This document shows, piece after piece, positions 1 through 6,230 of a stretch of 10,684 nt of DNA. The notes below the pieces were generated by a model that saw only the letters and a program-made list of their open reading frames with translations, ran no database searches and had not been told where the DNA came from. Position 1 is the stretch's first letter. Each line of letters opens with the position of its first letter. Source of the stretch: Candidatus Aerophobota bacterium (GTDB lineage Bacteria; Aerophobota; Aerophobia; Aerophobales; AE-B3A); assembly GCA_030602105.1 (NCBI GenBank), contig JAUWAK010000031.1, positions 1 to 10,684 of the forward strand, in the 5' to 3' direction. A program made the position numbers and the translations under genes.

Positions 1-1
1 C

Positions 2-391
2 AAGTTTGGGGAGGTTGGAACACTTGCTATTGCAAAAGTCATAACTGAAACTCTCAAGGGGCTAGATATCAAAAAATGCGGGTATTGTGGTCTGATGCTG
101 CCTGTCTTGGAAGACTATGGTTTGGCTATGAGAAACATAGAGGGGACCTATGAGCTGGCAAATTTGCTTCTCTATTCTGCCGTTTGTGGTGTTGGCTTGG
201 ATACAATTCCACTGCCCGGTGAGGTATCCGAGGAAAAGCTTTATGCTCTTCTTTTGGACATAGCTTCACTTTCAATCAAGTTAGACAAACCACTTTCAGC
301 GAGATTAATGCCTATTCCTAATAATACCATGGGACAAATGACTAATTTCAAGTTTGAGTATTTTGTTAACAGTAAAGTCATGAAGATATGA
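2..391 (+). CDS. DUF711 family protein, C-terminal part (5' end outside window)
   Basis: An open frame runs from the first bases of the window to a TGA at 389-391, giving about 129 C-terminal residues; the start lies upstream of the window. The residues GLDTIPLPGEVSEEKL, followed by LLLDIASLSIKLDKPLSARL and an end reading FEYFVNSKVMKI, match my recollection of the C-terminal region of the DUF711 family, uncharacterised proteins often found next to ACT-domain proteins in anaerobes and archaea. A CGYCG motif lies near residue 27 of the visible part. The tail looks complete for the family, so the 3' end is probably natural. Molecular function is unknown. No ACT-domain partner is visible because the upstream side is cut off. 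Confidence 0.75.
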   Translation, partial: KFGEVGTLAIAKVITETLKGLDIKKCGYCGLMLPVLEDYGLAMRNIEGTYELANLLLYSAVCGVGLDTIPLPGEVSEEKLYALLLDIASLSIKLDKPLSARLMPIPNNTMGQMTNFKFEYFVNSKVMKI

Positions 392-531
392 TTGTAGCCA
401 TTGTTGGTGCACGGCATCCACATCAGATCGAGGAGACTGTTGGTGCTGCACAGCTTAGCCTCTCCAAAGAAGATATCGCCGCCATTGACATATTGCTGGG
501 TGAACATCGGAAGGTACTTGACGCGAGCTGA
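388..531 (+). pseudogene. Aldo/keto reductase C-terminal remnant (47 codons)
   Basis: A small frame starts at an ATG overlapping the DUF711 stop (ATGA) and ends at TGA 529-531. Its translation begins MIVAIVGARHPHQIEETVGA and continues QLSLSKEDIAAIDILLG. This resembles the last stretch of aldo/keto reductases, where a GAR-x-P-x-Q-x-E-E segment binds the NADP phosphate and is followed by L-S-x-E-D-hydrophobic-x-x-I-D. The rest of the (alpha/beta)8 barrel, with the catalytic Asp, Tyr, Lys and His, is absent: a stop in the same frame at 373-375 closes it upstream. I infer a gene remnant left by deletion or recombination. A translated micro-ORF cannot be excluded, but there is no good independent ribosome binding site. 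Confidence 0.55.
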
Positions 532-620
532 GCTGTGCAACGGTACCACAGGGAAGACTTAGGCTCAAGGTCCAATCAAGATGTTGCGGTCAAGATAGCA
601 ACCCAGTCAGGGAGGGGTTC

Positions 621-2117
621 TCAAATGGATTTGCGGGGGGATACAGCGACAGAGACCTGAATTTCTTTTTCATCCATGGTTATTCTGTAGCCACTTTTCT
701 CAAGTTCCTTCTCTGATGACGCCAAATACTGATGAAAAGCATTGTAGGGGTAGCGCCCATAACTTGGGGTTTTTTTGACATCTTGGCAATCTGGATTGTG
801 ACGTTCAAATCCGGTAAGCGGATAGAGAATGTACTTTCCTGCATAATAGTCTAAAGCTATGGGATCTTGACCTGCCAAAACTAAATTGGCTTTGTAGGCA
901 GTCTCGTAACTTGAAGCTGGACCCCTGGAGCTGACACCGATGTAGTTAGCATCCATCAGGTTGAGATCGGGATAGATAACCTGGGCCATCATTCTACCCA
1001 TAAGTCCCTCATCAATCATCCCCTGGTGTTGGTCGAAACCATCATTGCAAAGGGAGGTACTGAGAACGCCCATGTAGTGCTTTGTCGCGCCGGTCAGTCC
1101 CATCAATGAATGATTCTTCAGAACCGGCATGTTGATGAATTTCAGCTGCGAGTTGTCATATTCGCCTTCCTTCCAGATTCCATCTTTCAAACTTATTCTG
1201 GTATCAAATTTGGTGGTAAATATGGGATAGGAAACCCCTCCGGACATATCCACGTATCCATCCTTTTCTCTTTCGCTCTCTTCTATGACAATAACTTCTC
1301 CGGCAGTTCCTCCTATTTGGGTCCAGTCATATAACGAAACCTTATGCCCCTGATTCTCAAAGTAGCCTACCACTTCTTGAAAACTCTGAGTCCTGTCTTC
1401 GGCATTACTGCGGTCTGAGTCAAGATATATGGCCCACTGCCCATTCTCGACCACCACGACCTCCCCTATGAAACCTTCCGGATGATCGACGACTTTCTGG
1501 ATAAAGGCTTTGAGAAGATCAGTATTGGTTCCACCTCGCTCTTGCCACTCCCCATTGATTTTTATGAGAACCGTATCCTCCTTTCCAATAATCCCTTCTC
1601 TTTGAGCGGTTCTGTAGATTGAAACCCCCTTTTCGTCCATGAGTGAGACTAGAGACTGAAGGGCGCCACCAGCGTCTCTACCTCTGGCGACATACACCGT
1701 TGAGACCGGCTCATCAGAGTGAAGTTCGGTAATGGTTAGGTCTTTGTTCTGGGCATAACTCATTTCAGGGCTCAAAGTTGAATAAATCACTGTGAAGATG
1801 TAAGAGTTTGAGGCAATGAGCAGCACTATGCTCGCCCCTAAGAGTCCCAATACCAGAGAGACAATTTTCTTTTTGCTCCACTTTTTCTTCCTGGCCGTAT
1901 TCCCCACCACAAATGAGCCGACAAGAGGAATTCCCAGAAGAACTATCTGGAGACTGGCTCTCTGGCAGGGATATCTGATGCGATCGAATCGGGTACCAGT
2001 TCTGAAGGCCAGCCATGCCAGAGCGGCAAGAGTGAGACCGATCGCACCCAAAAGACTGAGCTTTTCCTTGTCTGCAACGATTGACCTCAAATAGCGAGGA
2101 GTCATATATTTTTGCAA
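621..2117 (-). CDS. Membrane-anchored DUF362 domain protein
   Basis: This 498-residue protein has three hydrophobic segments near residues 21-39, 57-73 and 85-113, then a long soluble domain. The soluble part carries DUF362-like landmarks: FINMPVLKNHSLMGLTGATK near 328-347, LNLMDANYIG, and DPIALDYYAGKYIL near the C-terminus. The basic loop ARKKKWSKKK between segments 2 and 3 suggests that loop is cytoplasmic, which would put the DUF362 domain outside the membrane. A YPCQ motif lies between segments 1 and 2. No Cys-rich 4Fe-4S motif is seen, although many DUF362 proteins carry ferredoxin domains. The start is a TTG (2115-2117), chosen because an AGGAGAG site lies 9 or so bases upstream; the next ATG is four codons further in. 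Biochemical role is unknown. It is transcribed alone, convergent with the DUF711/AKR side. Confidence 0.8.
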   Translation of the reverse strand: MQKYMTPRYLRSIVADKEKLSLLGAIGLTLAALAWLAFRTGTRFDRIRYPCQRASLQIVLLGIPLVGSFVVGNTARKKKWSKKKIVSLVLGLLGASIVLLIASNSYIFTVIYSTLSPEMSYAQNKDLTITELHSDEPVSTVYVARGRDAGGALQSLVSLMDEKGVSIYRTAQREGIIGKEDTVLIKINGEWQERGGTNTDLLKAFIQKVVDHPEGFIGEVVVVENGQWAIYLDSDRSNAEDRTQSFQEVVGYFENQGHKVSLYDWTQIGGTAGEVIVIEESEREKDGYVDMSGGVSYPIFTTKFDTRISLKDGIWKEGEYDNSQLKFINMPVLKNHSLMGLTGATKHYMGVLSTSLCNDGFDQHQGMIDEGLMGRMMAQVIYPDLNLMDANYIGVSSRGPASSYETAYKANLVLAGQDPIALDYYAGKYILYPLTGFERHNPDCQDVKKTPSYGRYPYNAFHQYLASSEKELEKSGYRITMDEKEIQVSVAVSPRKSI

Positions 2118-2134
2118 ATTCTATGCCCTCTCCT

Positions 2135-2209
2135 TTATGTATCGCAAAATCGCCTTACATATTCAACGGGCATATTGTGTATTCTAAACGTCTATTATGC
2201 ATTGCAAAA
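2135..2209 (-). repeat. Two-copy 15-base imperfect direct repeat upstream of DUF362
   Basis: Plus-strand TTATGTATCGCAAAA (2135-2149) and TTATGCATTGCAAAA (2195-2209) agree at 13 of 15 positions and start 60 bases apart. The distal copy abuts and shares one base with the candidate -10 box. The proximal copy abuts the ribosome binding site. The TGCATTGCA core is nearly palindromic. This could be a regulator-binding pair, but chance similarity in AT-rich DNA is possible. Confidence 0.35.
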
Positions 2210-2236
2210 GTGTACCAAAGATGAACTGGCAGTCAA
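2209..2236 (-). promoter_or_regulatory. Candidate promoter for the DUF362 gene
   Basis: Read on the minus strand, TTGACT (2231-2236) is followed after 16 bases by TACACT (2209-2214). The -35 matches consensus at five of six positions, the -10 at four. The resulting leader would be about 85 bases. This is a pattern match only. Confidence 0.4.
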
Positions 2237-2512
2237 ATCATTCTTTCTTTTAGCTACAAATCCTTTCTCTGTATGAGTCTGGTAGTTGTTCCTACCTGGT
2301 CAGTCTTTCCCGTTGAGTTGACTCCAATCACGGTTTCTTCCTCAGGACAATTTTCTCACATTTGCCTGATCTAATTCGGCTGCTTGTTGCCGGCTCAATT
2401 ATTTGATATGATATCATCAGGAGCACCAGAGTCTTGGAACGTTTGCCAGACATACTGTTTTAGTGCTGTAGACAGATTCTGTGAGAATACTCTATGAATA
2501 AGGGAGGTTAAT

Positions 2513-2956
2513 TTGGACAAAGAGAAGATACCGGGTGAATTTGAGAAAAGGGTTCGCCTGGATCCTTTTGCTCAGCTCATGGGCATAGAAATTGACCAGG
2601 TGAGGAAGGGGTATGCTAGGGCAAGTCTTAGGATAAAGGATAAATTCAGGAATTTTTCCGGCTATGTACACGGAGGTGTGATTTTTTCCTTGGCTGATCA
2701 GGCTTTTGCCACCGCCTCAAACTCGATGGAAGTCCTGGCACTGGGCCTGCAAATGAGCATAAACTATATCTCTACTGCCCGGGTTGGGGACAAGCTCATA
2801 GCTGAGGCCAGTCAGGTAAATTTTGGCAGAAGAATAAGTGTTTATAGGATAGAGGTGAGGGATACCTCTGGTAAATTAGTGGCTGACTGTCAGGGCACAG
2901 TCTATCAGAAGGCTAGAAAACAGAGCTCTCTTAGGCGACTCAATGCGCGCGGTTGA
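2513..2956 (+). CDS. PaaI-type hotdog-fold acyl-CoA thioesterase
   Basis: The 147-residue product has the length and motif of PaaI/YdiI-type hotdog thioesterases, which hydrolyse acyl- or aryl-CoA esters in the cytoplasm. The signature is NFSGYVHGGVIFSLADQAFA at residues 47-66, with His53-Gly-Gly and Asp62 in the positions where the family has its active-site residues. A later segment SINYISTARVGDKLIAEA matches the central strand region. Substrate cannot be deduced. The start is TTG at 2513, supported by GGGAGG at 2502-2507, five bases upstream; no nearby ATG is in frame. The stop codon TGA (2954-2956) lies inside the -35 box of the pyr promoter, so the gene ends exactly where the pyrimidine operon begins. 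It could be read through into pyr, but no functional link is evident. Confidence 0.85.
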   Translation: MDKEKIPGEFEKRVRLDPFAQLMGIEIDQVRKGYARASLRIKDKFRNFSGYVHGGVIFSLADQAFATASNSMEVLALGLQMSINYISTARVGDKLIAEASQVNFGRRISVYRIEVRDTSGKLVADCQGTVYQKARKQSSLRRLNARG

Positions 2957-2980
2957 CAGAAATTTATGGTATGCTATTAT
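2953..2980 (+). promoter_or_regulatory. Promoter of the pyr operon
   Basis: A perfect -35 TTGACA (2953-2958) is followed after 16 bases by TATTAT (2975-2980), preceded by TGC, giving an extended -10. Transcription would begin near 2987. The -35 overlaps the thioesterase stop codon. A perfect inverted repeat, TATGCTA (2970-2976) and TAGCATA (2986-2992), spans the -10 and the expected start site. Confidence 0.75.
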
Positions 2981-3004
2981 TAAAGTAGCATATTTGATCC
3001 TTTA

Positions 3005-3100
3005 AACCGGTCCCGTGAGGCTGGTAAGGAGGAAAATAGAGTGCCGGAGCAGACAGGCGGGAGCCTAGAGACCAAGAATAGAGAAAGGTTGGTTTTATTG
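3005..3100 (+). promoter_or_regulatory. PyrR-binding leader (pyr attenuator)
   Basis: The leader contains TCCCGTGAGGCTGG (3011-3024), close to the conserved PyrR-binding RNA core (UCC-N-G-N-GAGGCU) known from Bacillus. ACC (3006-3008) can pair with GGT (3023-3025), and CC with GG inside, to form the short hairpin with the conserved loop at its tip. UMP-bound PyrR would stabilise this hairpin and promote termination downstream. Two competing helices can be drawn: 3018-3022 with 3062-3066 plus 3009-3012 with 3070-3073 (open state), and 3070-3075 with 3089-3094 (closed state). The hairpin 3083-3090 with 3101-3108 would act as antiterminator. The motif and its position before pyrR are directly visible; the switch model is inference. 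Confidence 0.8.
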
Positions 3101-3133
3101 AACCCTTCTTGTTAACGCAAGAAGGGTTTTTTT
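3101..3133 (+). terminator. Intrinsic terminator of the pyr attenuator
   Basis: AACCCTTCTTG (3101-3111) pairs perfectly with CAAGAAGGGTT (3118-3128) around a six-base loop, and seven T residues run from 3127 to 3133. This is a textbook Rho-independent terminator placed 16 bases before the pyrR start, so it must be conditional, as expected for PyrR-controlled attenuation. Confidence 0.9.
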
Positions 3134-3149
3134 ATGGGAAGGGAAAGAA

Positions 3150-3686
3150 ATGAATCAGCTAATGGATGAAGAGGACATCAGACGGATAGTTCAACGTCTT
3201 TCTCATGAAATTCTGGAGAAGAACAAGGGAACCAAAGACTTAGTGATTATAGGTATTCAGCGGCGGGGAGTTAACCTGGCGGGAAGGATAAGTAAGATGA
3301 TGGACGAAATTGAAGGAGAAGCTCTTCCTACAGGAATTCTAGATATCACCCTTTATCGAGATGATCTTACCCAGGTAGCTCAGCAGCCCATTGTTAGGAG
3401 CACCAATATTCCCTTCTCCATTGAAGGCAAGAAGGTGATTCTAGTGGACGATGTCCTTTATACAGGAAGAACGGTACGGGCGGCTATTGATGTTCTGCTG
3501 GACTTTGGCCGTCCTCAAAAGATCGAACTGGCTGTGTTGGTGGACCGAGGTCATCGGGAGCTTCCCATCAAGGCTGATTATGTGGGAAAGAACATCCCCA
3601 CTTCTTCCGAGGAGATGGTGGAAGTCAAGGTCCGGGAGTTAGATGGGAGGGATGAAGTTTTGATTGTCAAGAGCAGAGAAACTTAG
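3150..3686 (+). CDS. pyrR: Bifunctional pyr operon regulator / uracil phosphoribosyltransferase
   Basis: PyrR binds pyr mRNA leaders in response to UMP and causes premature termination; many homologues also convert uracil plus PRPP to UMP. The 178-residue length is normal for the family. The PRPP-binding motif VILVDDVLYTGRT is at residues 97-109. Other family blocks are IGIQRRGVNLA (34-44), LDITLYRDDL (64-73) and DRGHRELPIKADYVGKNIPT (132-151). It starts at ATG with a purine-rich GGGAAGGGAAAG just upstream, directly after the attenuator that it is expected to control. It is the first gene of the pyr operon. An 8-base perfect inverted repeat spans its 3' end. Family identification is secure; enzymatic activity is by homology. 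Confidence 0.95.
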   Translation: MNQLMDEEDIRRIVQRLSHEILEKNKGTKDLVIIGIQRRGVNLAGRISKMMDEIEGEALPTGILDITLYRDDLTQVAQQPIVRSTNIPFSIEGKKVILVDDVLYTGRTVRAAIDVLLDFGRPQKIELAVLVDRGHRELPIKADYVGKNIPTSSEEMVEVKVRELDGRDEVLIVKSRET

Positions 3687-3706
3687 CCCCTCTCGGACAG
3701 TTTCTC
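3676..3706 (+). repeat. Inverted repeat at the pyrR-pyrB junction
   Basis: GAGAAACT (3676-3683) and AGTTTCTC (3699-3706) form a perfect 8-base stem with a 15-base loop that holds the pyrR stop codon. No T-run follows directly, so it is not a standard terminator. It could be an RNA processing or stability hairpin that adjusts pyrR relative to pyrB. Confidence 0.4.
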
Positions 3707-3789
3707 AAAAATTACGCGCTTTTTCCAGATAGAGCATTTCGAAAGCTAGGGAGATCAGATAGAGAAAGCTTCTCAGGAGGCGGGTGAGA

Positions 3790-4728
3790 ATGAGTTTTCA
3801 AAGAAAGGATCTTTTGGGAATGGAGGATCTTTCCTCTGAGGAGATCATTTTCATCCTGGATACGGCAAAATCATTTCGGGAGATTCTAGAGCGCCCCATA
3901 AAGATGGTTCCCACTCTGAGAGGGAAAACAGTAGCTAACCTTTTCTTCGAACCCAGTACCCGTACAAGATTGTCTTTTGAGCTGGCCGAGAAAAGACTCA
4001 ATGCCGCTGTTTTGAGTTTCTCCAGCCTGGGAAGCAGTGTGGCCAAAGGGGAAACTCTCTTGGACACGGCCAAGAACATTTTAGCTATGAAGGTGGACTG
4101 TTTTGTGCTTCGGCACACCAGCCCTGGGACTCCTCATCTCTTAGCCCGGGAGCTGGATGTTTCCGTAATCAATGCTGGGGATGGGGCCCATGAGCATCCC
4201 ACCCAGGCTCTTCTGGATCTCTACACCATCCGGGAGAGAAAGGGACGAGTTGAAGGGTTAAAGATGGCCATAGTAGGGGATATTTCCCACTCTCGTGTTG
4301 CCCGGTCCAATATTTGGGGAATGGTCAAATTGGGAGCCGAGGTGAGAATTTGCGGTCCCCCTACCCTAATTCCACCGGATATTGAAAGAATGGGAGCCAA
4401 GGTCTTTTATTCTCCGGAGAAGGCTCTTCAGGGAGTAGATGTTGTTATGATGCTCCGGATTCAGAAGGAGCGGCAGACGAGAGGTCTTGTTCCGTCAGTT
4501 AACGAATACAAGGAGTTTTTCTCGTTAACTGAGGAAAGATTAGACCTTGCCCGAAAAGATGCGTTGGTTATGCATCCGGGACCGGTCAACCGGGGAGTGG
4601 AACTTCCGGCCAGAATCGCCGACGGGGAACGAAGTATTATCCTGGATCAGGTGACCAACGGAGTGGCGGTGAGGATGGCTATTCTCTATCTTCTTTTGGG
4701 GAAGAGAAGGCAGGGACGAGTGAAATGA
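3790..4728 (+). CDS. pyrB: Aspartate carbamoyltransferase catalytic subunit
   Basis: This enzyme joins carbamoyl phosphate and aspartate to make N-carbamoyl-aspartate, the second step of UMP synthesis. The carbamoyl-phosphate loop FFEPSTRTRLSFELA lies near residues 52-66, SVAKGETLLDT (about 83-93) supplies the conserved lysine of the neighbouring subunit, and HPTQALLDLYTI (about 136-147) and MHPGPVNRGVE near the C-terminus complete the family signature. The frame also has a GTG at 3784, but AGGAGG at 3775-3780 is only 3 bases from it and 9 bases from the ATG at 3790, so I prefer the ATG (312 residues, near the usual 300-310). No regulatory subunit PyrI is visible. It is 25 bases upstream of pyrC. 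Confidence 0.95.
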   Translation: MSFQRKDLLGMEDLSSEEIIFILDTAKSFREILERPIKMVPTLRGKTVANLFFEPSTRTRLSFELAEKRLNAAVLSFSSLGSSVAKGETLLDTAKNILAMKVDCFVLRHTSPGTPHLLARELDVSVINAGDGAHEHPTQALLDLYTIRERKGRVEGLKMAIVGDISHSRVARSNIWGMVKLGAEVRICGPPTLIPPDIERMGAKVFYSPEKALQGVDVVMMLRIQKERQTRGLVPSVNEYKEFFSLTEERLDLARKDALVMHPGPVNRGVELPARIADGERSIILDQVTNGVAVRMAILYLLLGKRRQGRVK

Positions 4729-4753
4729 GGCTTTTTGAGGAGGGGGGAGCAGG

Positions 4754-6034
4754 ATGGCACTCCTGATCAAAGGAGGAAGGTTGATAGATCCCGCTAGCGG
4801 AAGAGATGAGGAACTGGATATTCTCATAGAAGAGGGAAAGATAGGGAAGATAGCCAGGGATATTCGCGCCTTGGGCAGGAGAATCATCGATGCTTCAGGG
4901 AAAGTGGTCAGCCCGGGCTTCATAGACCTCCACACTCATCTTCGCCAGCCCGGCCGGGAGGATGAGGAGACCATTGAAACGGGAAGCAGAGCAGCAGCCA
5001 AAGGGGGGTTCACTACCGTCTGTGCCATGCCCAATACTGAGCCGCCCGTAGACGATCCCTCTCTGGTAGAGTTTGTCTATGGTGAGGCGCGAAGATGCGC
5101 CCTGGTGGAGGTTCTACCTATTGCTACCATCACCGCCGGGAGGAAAGGAAAAGATCTTTCCTCCATGGGTAGGCTGAGCAGAGCCGGGGCTGTGGCATTT
5201 TCTGACGATGGAGAATGGGTGAGTGACTCGAATCTTATGAGGAGAGCTCTAGAATATGTGAAAATGCTTAATCTTCCCCTCATTTCCCATTGTGAAGACA
5301 AAGCTTTGTCCCAGGAGGGGGTCATGAACGAGGGATATTGTTCCACTACCTTGGGACTAAGTGGTATGCCCAAGCAGGCTGAGGAAGTAGCAGTTTTTCG
5401 TGACCTGGTGCTCCTTGGGATGACAGGGTCTCGGCTTCATGTTGCTCATCTTTCCACATCCCGGGGAGTGGAGCTCGTCCGGGAGGCTAAAAGAGAAGGC
5501 CTGAGGGTTACCTCGGAGGTCACCCCCCATCATCTTGCTCTTACCGACAGAGAGGTGAGAAGCTTCAACACCAATACCAAGATGAATCCACCTTTGAGAG
5601 AAGAGGAAGATGTGGCAGCCCTGAAGCAGGGTCTTAAGGATGGGACCATTGATATAATTGCAACCGACCATGCTCCTCATGCCTTTGAGGAAAAGGAGGT
5701 GGATTACGTCATGGCTCCCTTCGGAATCACCAGCCTGGAGACAGCCTTGGGGTTAGTGATCAGGGAGCTCCTGGAAAAAGGCACTCTTACCTTAATGGAG
5801 ATTTTGGCCAAGATGACCGTTAATCCTGCCCGGATATTGGGGATGGCCATAGGCCGGATTGAGGAGGGGGCCCGAGCTGATCTTGCTATTTTCGATCCCA
5901 AAAAGACCTGGAAGGTGAGGGAAGAAGAGTTTTTGTCTAGGAGCACCAACTCTCCATTCATAGGATGGGAGCTTCCAGGCAAAATGGCATGGACCATAGC
6001 GGGAGGAAGGGTGATTTACCAGGGCAGTAAATGA
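4754..6034 (+). CDS. pyrC: Dihydroorotase (type I)
   Basis: Dihydroorotase cyclises N-carbamoyl-aspartate to dihydroorotate, the third step of UMP synthesis, in the cytoplasm. The 426-residue length is typical of type I enzymes. Zinc-site residues are visible: DLHTHLRQPG (His60, His62), FSDDGEW (Asp151/152), SHCED (His179), VAHLST (His232) and ATDHAPH (Asp305, the catalytic base). These positions closely follow those recalled for the Bacillus enzyme, where an Asp takes the place of the carbamylated Lys of type II enzymes. It starts at ATG with a GAGGAGGGG site about 8 bases upstream. Its TGA overlaps the ATG of a short carA-like frame (ATGA), as expected for translational coupling in an intact operon. 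Confidence 0.95.
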   Translation: MALLIKGGRLIDPASGRDEELDILIEEGKIGKIARDIRALGRRIIDASGKVVSPGFIDLHTHLRQPGREDEETIETGSRAAAKGGFTTVCAMPNTEPPVDDPSLVEFVYGEARRCALVEVLPIATITAGRKGKDLSSMGRLSRAGAVAFSDDGEWVSDSNLMRRALEYVKMLNLPLISHCEDKALSQEGVMNEGYCSTTLGLSGMPKQAEEVAVFRDLVLLGMTGSRLHVAHLSTSRGVELVREAKREGLRVTSEVTPHHLALTDREVRSFNTNTKMNPPLREEEDVAALKQGLKDGTIDIIATDHAPHAFEEKEVDYVMAPFGITSLETALGLVIRELLEKGTLTLMEILAKMTVNPARILGMAIGRIEEGARADLAIFDPKKTWKVREEEFLSRSTNSPFIGWELPGKMAWTIAGGRVIYQGSK

Positions 6035-6114
6035 AGGCGGTTTTAGCTCTAGAGGACGCTCTTGTTCTGGAAGGGGAGACCTTTGCCGGCCCAGACTGTC
6101 GTAGATGGTGTTGA
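6031..6114 (+). pseudogene. carA: carA N-terminal remnant (carbamoyl-phosphate synthase small subunit)
   Basis: An ATG overlapping the pyrC stop opens a 27-codon frame, MKAVLALEDALVLEGETFAG then PDCRRWC and stop at 6112-6114. The first 20 residues closely resemble CarA N-termini (MKA-x-LALED-G-x-x-x-EGE-x-F). CarA supplies glutamine-derived ammonia to CarB, and carA follows pyrC in the Bacillus pyr operon, so position supports identity. The similarity stops after FAGP, and the remaining 340 or so residues are missing. In another frame, 6095-6238 reads TVVDGVEAMKTGQLSVRSLQ then EYHGG, faintly like the CarA C-terminal end (DG-x-VEGM...SVQYHPE). That second match is weak. I infer an internal deletion that destroyed carA. 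Confidence 0.5.
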
Positions 6115-6230
6115 GGCTATGAAAACCGGACAGCTCAGCGTAAGGAGCCTTCAGGAATACCATGGGGGAAAGCGGAGAATTTCAGCAGCATCTCGAGGTC
6201 CGGAAGTACCAGCTGGAAAGGGAGGAAAAC

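Larger units (their letters stand above)
2118..2512. other. Intergenic region between divergent DUF362 and thioesterase genes
   Basis: This 395-base gap separates two divergently transcribed genes. On the minus strand it holds the DUF362 ribosome binding site (plus-strand 2128-2135), a candidate promoter at 2209-2236 and a 15-base imperfect direct repeat at 2135-2149 and 2195-2209. A perfect 10-base palindrome ATGATATCAT lies at 2408-2417, and a small hairpin (GGTAG/CTACC) at 2281-2296. I see no convincing coding frame, RNA gene or strong plus-strand promoter for the thioesterase. Confidence 0.6.

Noticed and set aside
3784..3789. GTG at 3784 as the pyrB start
   Set aside because: The AGGAGG site is only three bases away, whereas the ATG at 3790 has ideal spacing and gives a normal-length protein.
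3798..4118. Long minus-strand open frame inside pyrB
   Set aside because: It lies wholly antisense to a well-conserved enzyme gene, lacks a ribosome binding site, and its translation has no recognisable motif.
6162..6230. ATG 6162 as the start of the LeuB-like gene
   Set aside because: It adds 23 residues unlike the family, and the TTG at 6231 has a clear GGGAGG site and gives the standard length.
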